A stretch of DNA of 64,000 nt, from contig CAYMPH010000001.1 in NCBI GenBank assembly GCA_964392365.1, forward strand, positions 186,001 to 250,000, read 5' to 3'. A model generated the notes under the pieces. The model was not told where the DNA came from, made no database searches, and was given only the letters and a program-made list of their open reading frames with translations. A program made the position numbers and the translations under genes. Positions 53,468 through 63,255 of the stretch are shown here, one piece after another (within the stretch, counting starts at the first letter, position 1; the number at the start of each line of letters is the position of its first letter). The DNA comes from CAYMPH01 sp964392365 (GTDB lineage Bacteria > Spirochaetota > UBA4802 > UBA5550).

Positions 53468-54658
53468 ATGAAACACAAAGAAAATAATCCCGAGAGCCTC
53501 GTTTCTGAAACAGGGAAAAATGTTCCGCCTTCCGGAATCAGGGAATTTTTTGATATTGTATATTCCACTCCGGACTGCATTTCACTTGGAGTAGGCGAGC
53601 CCGATTTCACGACTCCGTGGAGAATTTCCGACAGCGGTATTTATGCAATCAAAGACGGGTACACACACTACACTCCAAACAGAGGACTTCCGGAACTTCG
53701 GAATCTCATATCGGGCTATGTTCATACAAACTATGGTTTAAACTACGATCCTGATAAAGAGCTGATTGTAACAATGGGAGTGAGCCAGGGTCTTGATCTT
53801 GCACTCAGAGCGATACTAAACCCGGGCGATGAAGTAATAATTTTTGAGCCTTGCTATGTTTCTTATGCGGCTAATGTTTCCATACTGCATGGTGTGCCGG
53901 TTAAAATATCCACTGTTTTTGAAAATGGTTTTAATATTGATGCTGATGATTTTGAAAAACATATTACATCAAAAACCAAAGCTGTAATTTTAAATTATCC
54001 GTCTAACCCTACGGGAGCTGCGATTGATAAAAAGAATCTTCAGAAAATCGCTCGAATAGCTATTGAGCATAATATAATCGTAATTTCTGATGAAATATAT
54101 TGCGCATTGAGTTATGATGAGGAACATGTTTCAATTGCTAAAATTCCAGGAATGAAAGAGAGAACTATTTATTTAAACGGGTTTTCAAAATCGCATGCAA
54201 TGACCGGATGGAGACTCGGATTTATCGGAGGACCGGTATATCTTATTGACATAATGCTAAAGATTCATCAGTACACTGCTTTGTGTGCGCCGTCAATTTC
54301 GCAGTATGCAGCAGTTGAAGCTCTAAGCAAGGGCGAGAGTGATGTAAAAAAAATGATTACTGAATATATTAAAAGGAAAAACTTTATTGTAAGCAGGTTT
54401 AACGATATAGGACTTCCATGCCTTATGCCCAAAGGAGCTTTTTATGTTTTTCCTGATATAAGGCCAAGTGGTTTAAAATCGCGGGATTTCGCATTGAAAC
54501 TTCTTGCACAGCAGAAAGTTGCAGTTGTTCCGGGAAATGCTTTTGGATCCTGCGGTGAAGGTCATATCCGATGCTCTTATGCAACTTCCATTGAAGTTAT
54601 AAAAAATGCAATGACAGGTATTGAAAAATTTGTAAGCGGAATTGGTTTAAAAGGCTAA
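53468..54658 (+). CDS. Class I/II pyridoxal-phosphate aminotransferase
   Basis: A 396-residue aminotransferase of the aspartate/alanine subgroup I. The PLP lysine is in LNGFSKSHAMTGWRLGF, the Asn/Pro loop is in NYPSNPTGA, and SDEIYC provides the cofactor Asp and Tyr. The C-terminal Arg is in GHIRCSYA. It could act on aspartate, alanine, aromatic or lysine-derived substrates; sequence alone does not decide. AAGGA precedes the start. Confidence 0.92.
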   Translation: MKHKENNPESLVSETGKNVPPSGIREFFDIVYSTPDCISLGVGEPDFTTPWRISDSGIYAIKDGYTHYTPNRGLPELRNLISGYVHTNYGLNYDPDKELIVTMGVSQGLDLALRAILNPGDEVIIFEPCYVSYAANVSILHGVPVKISTVFENGFNIDADDFEKHITSKTKAVILNYPSNPTGAAIDKKNLQKIARIAIEHNIIVISDEIYCALSYDEEHVSIAKIPGMKERTIYLNGFSKSHAMTGWRLGFIGGPVYLIDIMLKIHQYTALCAPSISQYAAVEALSKGESDVKKMITEYIKRKNFIVSRFNDIGLPCLMPKGAFYVFPDIRPSGLKSRDFALKLLAQQKVAVVPGNAFGSCGEGHIRCSYATSIEVIKNAMTGIEKFVSGIGLKG

Positions 54659-54675
54659 GCCGGGCGTAAAAAAAT

Positions 54676-55167
54676 ATGCCTCTTCTAATTGACGGATTCA
54701 ATCTGATTTATAAATTCCCTGAACTTGAAGAATTCATGTACAGGAGAATGCTCCCCCAGGCTATGAAAGGCCTTCTCGATATTCTTAAAGAGTACAGGGA
54801 AATAAAAAAGACTCATATACGTGTAGTATTTGACGGGAAAAAGGAAGTTTCGTCAAATATCAAAAGGGAAAAATCCGGCGCAATTGATGTGTATTATTCA
54901 CTTGATTTCTCTGCTGATTTCCTGATTAAGGAATTTATCAGGAAAGATCCAAACCCTAAAATGACAACTGTTGTTACTTCCGATAATGATATTATTTTTT
55001 ATGTTAACAGATTCAAAGCAAAAACAATAACAAGTGAAAAATTTGCTGAATATGTTGTAAAAACAATTGAGCAGAAACTTGAAGGTAAAATACCTGAGAA
55101 AGAAGAAAACCCGGCGCTGTCTGAAGAGGATCTTTCTTTCTGGGAAAAGCTGTTTCAAAGAAAATGA
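54676..55167 (+). CDS. NYN-domain RNA-processing-like protein (YacP/DUF901 type)
   Basis: A 163-residue PIN-like NYN domain. Acidic residues at the expected places: LLIDGFNLIYKFPEL, VVFDGK, VTSDNDIIFYV. Family members are endoribonucleases. The C-terminal part is a basic then acidic helical tail. It begins 17 bases after the aminotransferase and overlaps the hybrid kinase by four bases, so it is in the same transcript. Confidence 0.85.
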   Translation: MPLLIDGFNLIYKFPELEEFMYRRMLPQAMKGLLDILKEYREIKKTHIRVVFDGKKEVSSNIKREKSGAIDVYYSLDFSADFLIKEFIRKDPNPKMTTVVTSDNDIIFYVNRFKAKTITSEKFAEYVVKTIEQKLEGKIPEKEENPALSEEDLSFWEKLFQRK

Positions 55168-57332
55168 AAACTGAAAATAAAATGAGCCTTAAAAATAAAT
55201 TTGTAGCCTATGCAATCGGCATAATGCTTTTTTTGACATTGATATTTATTCTGATACTTAACATAATATTGTACGGCCAGTTAAATGAGAATTTTCTTAT
55301 AATTATACACCGATCATCTTTTCTATTTGAAATAATCCTGTCTCTGTTTTTACTTCTTTCGGCTGGAATTTTAGGATTGAATTTCACCTTCAGATTTTTA
55401 ATATCAAAATTCGAACAAAGTGAAATCAGGTACCGTGATCTAATAGAAAACCTGCCTGGCGGTCTTGTAATATTTGATATTAACGGATTTGTAGTTCATA
55501 TCAATTCATCTTTATTAAAACTTTTTGCAGCCTCATCTGAAAAATATATTAAAGCAGTTAATATATTTACATACGATCCTCTGGTTAAAGCCGGAGTAAG
55601 CAGCAGGGTTAAAGAAGTAATTGCAACCGGCAAAACAATTTTACACGAGCATGAATTTACTGATATTTACGGAACAGACTATTTTTTTAAGGAAATATTT
55701 ACACCTGTTACAGAAAAAAATGGCAGTATTACAGGAGTACAGGTTCTTGTTGAAAATATAACTGGATTAAAAGAAGCAGAAACTCAGATACAAAGACTGC
55801 TCGCTGCTGTTGATCAGAGCGCGAACTCAATTGTAATCACTGATCTTGAAGGGAAAATTATTTTTGTAAATAGTTTTTTTGAGAAAATTACAGGCTACAC
55901 AAAAGAAGAAGCATTAGGCAATAATCCTAGAATATTAAAAACAGATTTTCATACACCTGAGTATTATAAGGATGTATGGAATAAAATTTCAAACGGAATT
56001 GTCTGGGACGGTGAATTTTTAAATAGACGAAAAGACGGGAGTCTTTACTGGGAAAAAGCTGCAATTTCGCCAGTTAGAGATAAAAACGGGAAAATTATTA
56101 ACTATGTTGCAATCAAGTATGATATCACTGAAATGAAAAAAGTCAATGAGGAAATTATTAAAGCGAGAATTGAAGCAGAAAATGCCAATAAAGCTAAAAG
56201 TCTTTTTCTCGCAAGCATGTCCCATGAAATACGGACTCCAATGAATTCAATCCTGGGATTTACGGATCTTCTCCGTGTGGAAACCAGCCTTACGCCTGAA
56301 CAGAGCGACTATGTTTTAACTATAGGCAGCTCTGCAGAAACTTTACTGGCTCTACTGAATGATATTCTTGATCTTTCAAAAATTGAATCAGGCGGATTAA
56401 TTCTTGAATCTGCAGCTATAAACCTGAAAGAAATAATTAAAAATATTTTTTCATTATTTCAGAAATCCGCTTCAGATAAAGGAATTGATTTTTCTTTTGA
56501 AATTGATCCGGACATTCCTGAATTTTTAATAGGTGATAAAATTAAGCTTGGGCAGATAATTACAAATTTAGTTAACAACGCAATAAAATTCACTCCAAAA
56601 GGTTATGTAAAGATTATTCTTGAGCTAATGTATGATCTGGAAGGATATGCCTGCGTATTATTCAAAATAAAAGACAGCGGAATCGGGATTTCTGCTGATG
56701 AAAGCATAAATTTGTTTAAGCCATTCTCACAGGCTGATTCATCCACAACAAGAAGATTCGGCGGTACCGGTCTTGGCCTTTCGATATCAAAAAAAATAAC
56801 AACAGCAATGGATGGGGAAATTTTCTTTTTAAGCCGCCCTGATGCAGGTTCATCATTTTTAGTAATTATTTCATTTAAAAAAGCCGGAGCTGATATTAAA
56901 AAGAAAGACATGATTGATTCCGGTATATCCGCAAAAACAGATAATTCAAATATTTCAATTCTGATTGTTGAGGATAATCTGGTTAATATCAGGCTGATGG
57001 AAGCTTATCTTGGCAAATGGGGTTTTAATTATAGTAAAGCCTTTAATGGAAGTGAAGCATTAGAACTTTTTTTTCAAAAACAATTTGATCTAATTCTTAT
57101 GGATGTGCAGATGCCTGTAATGGATGGTTATGAAGCTGTTAAATTGATAAGGGAATCTGAAAAAGCAAGCGGAAAGCATTTACCGGTTATTGCAATGACA
57201 GCAAATGCCATGGAAGGAGACAGGGAAATATGTCTCGCAGCCGGGATGGATGAATATATCTCAAAACCGGTACGCAAGGATGAACTTCTTGAGAAAATAA
57301 TGAAATTTACTATTGGCCGCTCTAATAATTAA
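55164..57332 (+). CDS. Hybrid sensor histidine kinase with two PAS domains and REC
   Basis: A 722-residue kinase. Two membrane helices (about 13-37 and 51-78) are followed by PAS1 (about 88-205) and PAS2 (about 213-335, with the NPRILKTDFHTPEYYKDVW and DGSLYWEKAAISPVRDKNG parts of redox-type PAS). HisKA has His354 in SMSHEIRTPMN. HATPase has NLVNNAIKFTP, DSGIGIS and GGTGLGLSIS. REC has Asp647 in LILMDVQMP and Lys in YISKPVR. PAS2 may bind heme, flavin or nothing. No output domain or HPt; the partner is elsewhere. Confidence 0.95.
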   Translation: MKTENKMSLKNKFVAYAIGIMLFLTLIFILILNIILYGQLNENFLIIIHRSSFLFEIILSLFLLLSAGILGLNFTFRFLISKFEQSEIRYRDLIENLPGGLVIFDINGFVVHINSSLLKLFAASSEKYIKAVNIFTYDPLVKAGVSSRVKEVIATGKTILHEHEFTDIYGTDYFFKEIFTPVTEKNGSITGVQVLVENITGLKEAETQIQRLLAAVDQSANSIVITDLEGKIIFVNSFFEKITGYTKEEALGNNPRILKTDFHTPEYYKDVWNKISNGIVWDGEFLNRRKDGSLYWEKAAISPVRDKNGKIINYVAIKYDITEMKKVNEEIIKARIEAENANKAKSLFLASMSHEIRTPMNSILGFTDLLRVETSLTPEQSDYVLTIGSSAETLLALLNDILDLSKIESGGLILESAAINLKEIIKNIFSLFQKSASDKGIDFSFEIDPDIPEFLIGDKIKLGQIITNLVNNAIKFTPKGYVKIILELMYDLEGYACVLFKIKDSGIGISADESINLFKPFSQADSSTTRRFGGTGLGLSISKKITTAMDGEIFFLSRPDAGSSFLVIISFKKAGADIKKKDMIDSGISAKTDNSNISILIVEDNLVNIRLMEAYLGKWGFNYSKAFNGSEALELFFQKQFDLILMDVQMPVMDGYEAVKLIRESEKASGKHLPVIAMTANAMEGDREICLAAGMDEYISKPVRKDELLEKIMKFTIGRSNN

Positions 57333-57338
57333 TAAAAA

Positions 57339-58127
57339 TCAGGAGATTGAATTCAGCAGAAGATTCCCTCTTTCTGTTAGTTCTATCAGAACCGGGGAAT
57401 TTAGACTTTCTGAGGATCGTTTGATAATTCCGAAATGAGAAAGCCAGGTGATCAGATAAAAATCAATGAATGATATGTGGAACATATCGTTAGTGTCTGC
57501 AAATCCTGTGAGGTCGAAAAATTCATTTGCTGTTTTACTTATGCTCGATTTTCCGCTTTTTAAAATAAGATCCTTAAATATATTTCTGTTTCTGTGAAGC
57601 TCTCGAGCAGATTCCTCGTTTGACGGGAAAATTTTATCCCAGGCAGTTATATTCCAGAAAGAATTGAACATCAAATTATAAAGAACTTCATCATTAACAG
57701 GCCCGCCGGATATTGAAGCTTTGTTTTTTTCAATTACAATTACCCCGGCACTTTTCAATATTAAAACTGTCTGCTTCAAATGTATAATAATCAGTTCTCT
57801 ATCATTTTCATCTGAAGATTCAATTAATTTAATTGCAGTATTTGAATAAAAATTTTCCGGAAGAAGACCTTTTTTGCATAAAATATTTTCATTCTGTATT
57901 GTGTTGATAATTTCTTTGGCTAATGTGAGCGCTCTGCAATTGATTCTTGATGTGGCAGGAGCATCGCTTATGTGCGATAGATAGTTATAGCATTCAGTCA
58001 GGACGTCTGTCCCTGAAGCAGGTTCGGTTACTGAAGTTGTTTGATTGAAATATATCCTGTTATTTAAAAAAAAGTTTTTCCTTGAAGCTGGAATTACCGG
58101 ATTTATATTATTTTTGATAATCATCAA
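57339..58127 (-). CDS. Hypothetical protein, mostly helical
   Basis: A 262-residue protein without signal or membrane segments, predicted mainly helical. Two stretches (SWNITAWDKIFPSNEESARELHR-like at about 173-197 and the C-terminal TWLSHFGIIKRS...ELTERGNLLLNS, about 230-260) look like winged-helix folds, as in archaeal-type regulatory proteins, but I cannot assign a family. It converges with the hybrid kinase with six bases between them. A minus-strand terminator hairpin stands just upstream. Confidence 0.6.
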   Translation of the reverse strand: MMIIKNNINPVIPASRKNFFLNNRIYFNQTTSVTEPASGTDVLTECYNYLSHISDAPATSRINCRALTLAKEIINTIQNENILCKKGLLPENFYSNTAIKLIESSDENDRELIIIHLKQTVLILKSAGVIVIEKNKASISGGPVNDEVLYNLMFNSFWNITAWDKIFPSNEESARELHRNRNIFKDLILKSGKSSISKTANEFFDLTGFADTNDMFHISFIDFYLITWLSHFGIIKRSSESLNSPVLIELTERGNLLLNSIS

Positions 58128-58160
58128 TAACCATTATTTTATAAAATTAATTAAAAAAAC

Positions 58161-58183
58161 GACAATGTTGATTCAACATTGTC
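58161..58183 (-). terminator. Minus-strand terminator hairpin before the hypothetical gene
   Basis: A ten-base-pair perfect stem GACAATGTTG/CAACATTGTC with a three-base loop, followed on the minus strand by a run of T residues. It is located 34 bases upstream of the start at 58127, so it either ends a transcript coming from 58.2-58.7 kb or works as an attenuator. Confidence 0.8.
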
Positions 58184-58703
58184 CCAGTAAAAAAATAAAT
58201 CTCTTCTGACATTATTAACCTGGAGTTGAGTGGAACAATTTATTATGATGAACACATATCCATGAATTAATTATAAGTCAAGATAATTCTTTATAAAAAT
58301 AAAAAAAACTTTAAACATTTTACTATACGGATATTAATTATACAAAATTAATGTATTCAGGGAAATTTTGAATTCTTCTCAACTTTTTACTAACATCACT
58401 GACCTTCCTGTCATGGATGTTTTGGAATAAATTGGATTTTAATATCCTCTTCAACCACCTGCAGGTGGTCTTAATATCAGTAAAACAGTGATTTCAAATC
58501 AATTAAATTTTTTTTATGTCACCATTTAGGGGATTTACGGAGCTTGATGCCATGTTATGTCCTGACATAAGGCCGGATCAGTGTAATAAGCATGCATTAG
58601 GAAGGCAAACTGCATCTGGAATCTGTTATATTAATAAAAATTAAAGTTAACTAATATAGTTTTAGAAATGCAAGGTGGTTGAAATGGTTTGAAATTAGAC
58701 TTA
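58184..58703. other. Palindrome-rich intergenic region (520 bases)
   Basis: No convincing gene. It has a perfect 16-base palindrome ACCACCTGCAGGTGGT at 58454-58469 and a hairpin TTATGTC-CT-GACATAA at 58555-58570. A 42-codon frame on the plus strand from 58514 has no ribosome site. With the minus-strand terminator at its left end, it may carry a noncoding RNA. Confidence 0.45.
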
Positions 58704-59348
58704 TCAGGCTACATTCAGGCGGTTTATGGAATCCCGGCTTATATTTCCCTGCATGGCAAGAGCGACGTTTGCATTTTTTATTATCATCATTGCAGTATGT
58801 GTTAATAATTCTGTATAGAAGGATGTATTTTTTTTTGAATTAGCAGGGTATAGATTTTCTATCTTTTTTTCAATCTGTTCAATTGAATTCTGCATGGCCT
58901 GGATTTTCAAATCCAGAGATGATTCAATATAAGTAAATTCAGCAGATTGCTGCTGAGCAGGTTTTTTCCTTATAACAGATAGTCTTTCAATATCATCATT
59001 AATTGATGGAATTTCTTTTATATTGTTGTCTGTAAATATTTGTTTTTTTTGTGAAATAGTAGGGGCAACAGCCCTATATTCAGCAAAAATTTCAGAAATT
59101 TTCTGATCAAATCCTTCCAGATTTCTATGGCCTGAGACCGCGTTCTGTGCTTTGATTGCCATATTTATGGATAGGCGGGCTACGTTCAAGGCTTCAATCA
59201 AAGCATTATCTATTTTATATTTTATATTAATGTTCTGTGAAGAATTTTTTAATGAGCTTACAGATGGATTCACATCCGCTGTAGTAGATTTTCTGATTGT
59301 TGGATATGACCGGGTTTGTAAAGGAACAGAATCCGTTCTTATCTTCAT
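58704..59348 (-). CDS. Hypothetical helical protein with flagellin-like C-terminus
   Basis: A 214-residue, mainly helical and coiled-coil-prone protein without signal or membrane segment. It starts MKIRTDSVPLQTRSYPTIRK. The C-terminus (MIIKNANVALAMQGNISRDS then INRLNVA) loosely recalls the end of flagellins, where ANxxxAMxxQ is followed by PQxVLxLL, but no flagellin N-terminal domain is present. The ATG at 59348 is preferred over 59390 because AGGGGG lies before it. It is a single gene flanked by long noncoding DNA. Confidence 0.6.
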   Translation of the reverse strand: MKIRTDSVPLQTRSYPTIRKSTTADVNPSVSSLKNSSQNINIKYKIDNALIEALNVARLSINMAIKAQNAVSGHRNLEGFDQKISEIFAEYRAVAPTISQKKQIFTDNNIKEIPSINDDIERLSVIRKKPAQQQSAEFTYIESSLDLKIQAMQNSIEQIEKKIENLYPANSKKNTSFYTELLTHTAMMIIKNANVALAMQGNISRDSINRLNVA

Positions 59349-59660
59349 AATAACCCCCTTCCCTGGTTGATTATGGTGAAAATTCAGCATGTAGAAAATA
59401 TTTAAATGCCCCGCCCAGAGCTTTTTTTAATATATCTTCTATATATAATTAATATAAATGATATCATGGATTCTGTCAATTTTTAATTGGATTTCCATAA
59501 AAAAAAGTTTAAATGGTCATTTTTTTTCCTATGGACTTAAAATTCCACTGCCTTTTTCATAAAGAGAAGAGTGAAGTGGAATGTATTTAACATATAAAAT
59601 TTCTTGAAATTATAGAGGATAAATGAATATTAGCTATTAAATTATACTGGAGCAGAGGAT
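59349..59660. other. Intergenic region (312 bases) between divergent genes
   Basis: Very AT-rich. Promoters for the flanking divergent genes should be here. GGAG lies before the small lipoprotein gene at 59661. No other element is seen. Confidence 0.4.
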
Positions 59661-59858
59661 ATGAGAAATTTTAATATATTATTTATTGCAATTATAATTT
59701 TTACTATGATTTCATGTAAAGATAAGATGGAGAAGAATAGAGTTGATATTGATCAGATCAATTATGATGATTCCAATAACTACAAGCATATATTCAAAGA
59801 TACGATTGAAGAAGAGAAACGTAAAAAAAGTAAATATAAGAAAAATAGTGAATTGTAG
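59661..59858 (+). CDS. Small lipoprotein (65 residues)
   Basis: A signal peptide MRNFNILFIAIIIFTMISC with lipobox Cys19. The mature part is only 46 residues, very hydrophilic, first mixed and acidic (RVDIDQINYDDSNNYKHIF) and then strongly basic (EEEKRKKSKYKKNSEL). No domain is recognised. The protease gene begins 24 bases later, so the lipoprotein may be its substrate, anchor or regulator. Confidence 0.7.
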   Translation: MRNFNILFIAIIIFTMISCKDKMEKNRVDIDQINYDDSNNYKHIFKDTIEEEKRKKSKYKKNSEL

Positions 59859-59882
59859 ATTATTTTATCGGGGTTATTTAAT

Positions 59883-61028
59883 ATGAAGAAAAAATTGCTT
59901 ATGTTATCGCCGCTATTGCTGTCTGTACTTATTCTGGCTGCGAATCTGTTTTATTGCTCAAGGCCCGGAAGTAAAGGCGGGCTTTTTGGTGATTCACAGC
60001 AGTCGCCTCTCAAAACATCAGCTGAAGCATCGAAAGCTTTTGAGATACAGGAAAATTTCAGGAAAATTTATGATATATATAAAGACAGGGTTGTTTCAAT
60101 AACAACTGAACAGTTTGTACGGGTTCAGCCTCATCCGTTTTTTAATGATCCTATGATGCGCGATTTTTTCGGATTAGGAAAGGAGCAGTCCAGAGTTCAG
60201 AAAAGAACCGGGCTTGGAACAGGATTTATTTTATCATCAGACGGATATATATGCACCAACCATCATGTTGTTAACGGTGTTGACAGCATAATTGTAACTC
60301 TGAATGAAAAATCATATAAAGCAAGACTTGTTGGATCTGATGAAGTTATTGACATAGCACTTTTAAAAATTGATTCAAATGAACAATTCAAACCGGTTTA
60401 TTTCGGTGATTCTGAAACTGTTAAGGTTGGCGATTGGGCTATAGCTATTGGAAATCCTTTCGGTCTTGAGCATACATTTACTGTCGGTGTAATCAGTGCA
60501 GTAGGAAGAAGGACTGTAGATTACGGCGGCGGTTCTCATATTCAAACTGATGCTTCAATAAACCCTGGAAATTCCGGAGGACCTCTGATTAACATATATG
60601 GGGAGGTAATCGGAATCAACAGAATGATTTATTCAAACAGCGGAGGATACATGGGAATCGGTTTTGCAGTTCCTGTAAATGTTGCAAGCTCAATACTTGC
60701 GCAGCTTAAAGATAACAAGAAAATCAAACGCGGCTATATGGGTGTGACTATAATTCAGCTGACTGAAGATTATGCCAAGGAGCTTGGTCTTCCTAATAAT
60801 GAAGGCGCATTTATTGGAGAGGTTGTAAGCGGATCTCCTGCAGAAAAAGGCGGCCTTCTGGTTGGAGACGTTATAATTACAATAAATGACCAGAAAATAA
60901 AAAATTATAAGGATATGATAGGGTTCACCAACAGCAAGGCAGTTGGCGAGCAGCTGAAAATAATTGTATGGCGGAAAAGAACAGCAGTAACTTTTTATGT
61001 AAGAATAGCAGAGAGACCGGTTAAATGA
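59883..61028 (+). CDS. HtrA/DegP-type serine protease with one PDZ domain
   Basis: A 381-residue periplasmic protease. An N-terminal hydrophobic segment (residues 5-25) ends in LFYCSRPG, which is not a good lipobox, so it is probably an anchor. The trypsin-like domain has catalytic His128 (TNHHVV), Asp157 (DIALLKI) and Ser231 (GNSGGP), so it should be active. A single PDZ domain spans about 285-375. It would degrade or refold misfolded envelope proteins. Its stop overlaps the start of the ligase gene (ATGA). Confidence 0.94.
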   Translation: MKKKLLMLSPLLLSVLILAANLFYCSRPGSKGGLFGDSQQSPLKTSAEASKAFEIQENFRKIYDIYKDRVVSITTEQFVRVQPHPFFNDPMMRDFFGLGKEQSRVQKRTGLGTGFILSSDGYICTNHHVVNGVDSIIVTLNEKSYKARLVGSDEVIDIALLKIDSNEQFKPVYFGDSETVKVGDWAIAIGNPFGLEHTFTVGVISAVGRRTVDYGGGSHIQTDASINPGNSGGPLINIYGEVIGINRMIYSNSGGYMGIGFAVPVNVASSILAQLKDNKKIKRGYMGVTIIQLTEDYAKELGLPNNEGAFIGEVVSGSPAEKGGLLVGDVIITINDQKIKNYKDMIGFTNSKAVGEQLKIIVWRKRTAVTFYVRIAERPVK

Positions 61029-62362
61029 TCGAAACTGGAAATTTTGAATTAAAACTAAAGCGTGTTTTTGAATATTTAAAAGAAAGTGACAGATATTTTA
61101 TTAATGGCAAAACGAGTTATAAGGATATTGCAAAAAACGCATGTGCAATACTTTCGGATTATAAAAATATCAGCGGGCCGATATGTATATGCACTGATGA
61201 TCGCGGATTGATACTTGCTGCAGTTGCGGCATCTCTATGCGGAGGACCGGAACTGATGCTGCCTCATTCATTTTCACTTAATGCACTTTCAGATATGAAG
61301 AATATTTATGATTTTAAATATGTACTGACTGATCCCGGAATGGAACTTCCTGATGGTGTAAATCCGGTTATACTTGGAAATGCAGCTGAAACAGAACTTA
61401 CCATAAAAAAAAATCCCGATGATATTTTTTTAAGGCTGTTTACAGGAGGATCAACCGGCAATCCGAAATTGTGGGAAAAAAGCGTGCGTAATCTTTTAGG
61501 TGAAGCTTTTTTTCTATCTGAAAATTTTGAAATGGCAGGTTCCGATGTTTTTTTATCAAGTGTTCCTGCATTTCATATATACGGGCTTCTCTTTTCAATT
61601 CTTGTTCCGTTTGTTTCCGGAGCATCAGTTTTATCAGGTACGCCGCTTTTCCCTAATGAAATAATAAAATATATTATTGATGGCAAGCCTACTATTCTTA
61701 TAAGCGTTCCTCCTCATTACAGGGCTCTTAATGGTTCGGGAATAAAAAAATATTCTTTGAGACTTGCATTCTCTTCAGCTGGAAGCCTGAATCAGAATGA
61801 TGCAGCATATTTTGCTGAGAAAACCGGAATTGAAGTAAATGAAATTTATGGTTCAACTGAAACAGGCGGAATTGCCACAAGAAAAATATCAGATGGAACA
61901 GACTTCTCTGTTTTTAATGGTATTAAATACACTGTTAAAGATGAAAGGCTTCTCGTGAAGTCGGAATTTATTTCGCAAAGTCTTCCTGTGGATGAAGATG
62001 GATTTTTTCTTACTGGAGACAGGATTGAACTTTTAGAAAACGGAAAGTTTACACTGCTCGGACGTGCTGATGGTATAGTCAAGGTTGGCGGCAGGAGAGT
62101 TGATCTTGCGGAAATTCAGAATAGGATTAAAAAAATTTCCGGGGTAAAGGATGCTGTGGTGGTTTCTGTTCCTGTTCCAGGGGGAAGGGAGAATGTGATA
62201 TCAGCCTTAATTGAAGGAGATATTGATGTGCAGATTATCCGGAATACTCTAATGAGCCAGCTTGAGCCGTATGCTGTACCGAAAAAAATAAAAGTTGTGA
62301 AAAAAATTCCATTAACATCAGCCGGAAAATATAATAAAACGGAAATAGATAAACTATTATGA
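61025..62362 (+). CDS. AMP-dependent acyl-CoA/acyl-ACP synthetase
   Basis: A 445-residue adenylating enzyme. The P-loop reads LFTGGSTGNPKLWEKS, and other motifs are FSSAGSLNQNDA, EIYGSTETGG, FFLTGDRIELLENGKFTLLGRADGIVKVGG, and the C-terminal PLTSAGKYNKTEID with the catalytic Lys. It is shorter than usual (500-550) because the N-terminal part is reduced. Position between htrA and fabD, with ATGA overlaps on both sides, suggests fatty-acid activation for envelope lipid or ACP-linked synthesis. Confidence 0.9.
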   Translation: MIETGNFELKLKRVFEYLKESDRYFINGKTSYKDIAKNACAILSDYKNISGPICICTDDRGLILAAVAASLCGGPELMLPHSFSLNALSDMKNIYDFKYVLTDPGMELPDGVNPVILGNAAETELTIKKNPDDIFLRLFTGGSTGNPKLWEKSVRNLLGEAFFLSENFEMAGSDVFLSSVPAFHIYGLLFSILVPFVSGASVLSGTPLFPNEIIKYIIDGKPTILISVPPHYRALNGSGIKKYSLRLAFSSAGSLNQNDAAYFAEKTGIEVNEIYGSTETGGIATRKISDGTDFSVFNGIKYTVKDERLLVKSEFISQSLPVDEDGFFLTGDRIELLENGKFTLLGRADGIVKVGGRRVDLAEIQNRIKKISGVKDAVVVSVPVPGGRENVISALIEGDIDVQIIRNTLMSQLEPYAVPKKIKVVKKIPLTSAGKYNKTEIDKLL

Positions 62363-63255
62363 ACGGAAAAATTTTATTCATGTTCCCGGGACAGGGATCG
62401 CAAAGACCAGGTATGAGATCATGCCTGACAGAAGAATCATCTGTATTTTTCAAAACAGCGGATGATGTGCTCGGATTCAGTCTGAGTGCAATTATTGATA
62501 ACGGCCCGGAAGATGTTTTGACTAAAACTTCCAATGCTCAGCCTGCTCTTGTTGCTGTTGAAATTGCATATTCAGAAGCTCTTGTAAAAAAAGGATTTGT
62601 GCCTGAAATTGTAACCGGGCATTCGCTTGGTGAATATTCAGCATTATGCTTCGCCGGCGTTATAGAATACAGCGACACTCTGAAGCTTGTGAGAAAAAGG
62701 GGAGAGATCATGGAAAGATCTGTTCCCGGCAAAATGGCTGCAGTAATCGGAGCGGACCGTGAAAAACTTTCAGAAGTTGTTCGAAATGCAGGCTCTAAAG
62801 GAATTATTGAAATTACAAATTATAATTCGCCACAGCAGGTGGTTATATCAGGCGCGAATGCTTCAATTGATGAAGCTGTGAAAATTATAAACGGAACAAA
62901 TATCGGCAAAGCAATAATACTGAATGTATCAGGGCCTTTTCATTCATCTCTGATGAAACCTGCTGCGGAAGAATTCAAATCATATCTATCTGAAGTCCGT
63001 TTTAATAAGCCGGATAAAATTTTTATAGATAATGTTACAGGCATGGAAGAATCTGATCCGGAAAAAATAAGAGAGAAGCTTGTTAAGCAGCTGTATATGC
63101 CTGTTATGTGGGAAACAGCAGTTAAGAGCGCATATGATTCTGGTGCAGGGACTTTTATTGAGTGCGGTCCTGGAAATGTTCTTTCAGGGCTTGTAAAAAG
63201 AATTGTTAAAGGGTTGGATATTAAGCAGGGCGAAAATATTCTCGCGGAAAAATAA
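62359..63255 (+). CDS. fabD: Malonyl-CoA:ACP transacylase
   Basis: A 298-residue FabD. FPGQGSQRPGM at the start, nucleophile Ser89 in GHSLGEYSAL, Arg in RKRGEIME, and His in VSGPFHSSLM. It loads malonyl groups onto ACP for fatty-acid synthesis. The size is standard. It is separated from other fab genes, as far as the window shows, and is translationally coupled to the ligase gene before and the flavin-binding gene after. Confidence 0.95.
   Translation: MNGKILFMFPGQGSQRPGMRSCLTEESSVFFKTADDVLGFSLSAIIDNGPEDVLTKTSNAQPALVAVEIAYSEALVKKGFVPEIVTGHSLGEYSALCFAGVIEYSDTLKLVRKRGEIMERSVPGKMAAVIGADREKLSEVVRNAGSKGIIEITNYNSPQQVVISGANASIDEAVKIINGTNIGKAIILNVSGPFHSSLMKPAAEEFKSYLSEVRFNKPDKIFIDNVTGMEESDPEKIREKLVKQLYMPVMWETAVKSAYDSGAGTFIECGPGNVLSGLVKRIVKGLDIKQGENILAEK

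Noticed and set aside
58514..58642. 42-codon plus-strand frame (MSPFRGFTELDAM...)
   Set aside because: Has no Shine-Dalgarno sequence and no homology I recognise; it lies in palindrome-rich noncoding DNA.
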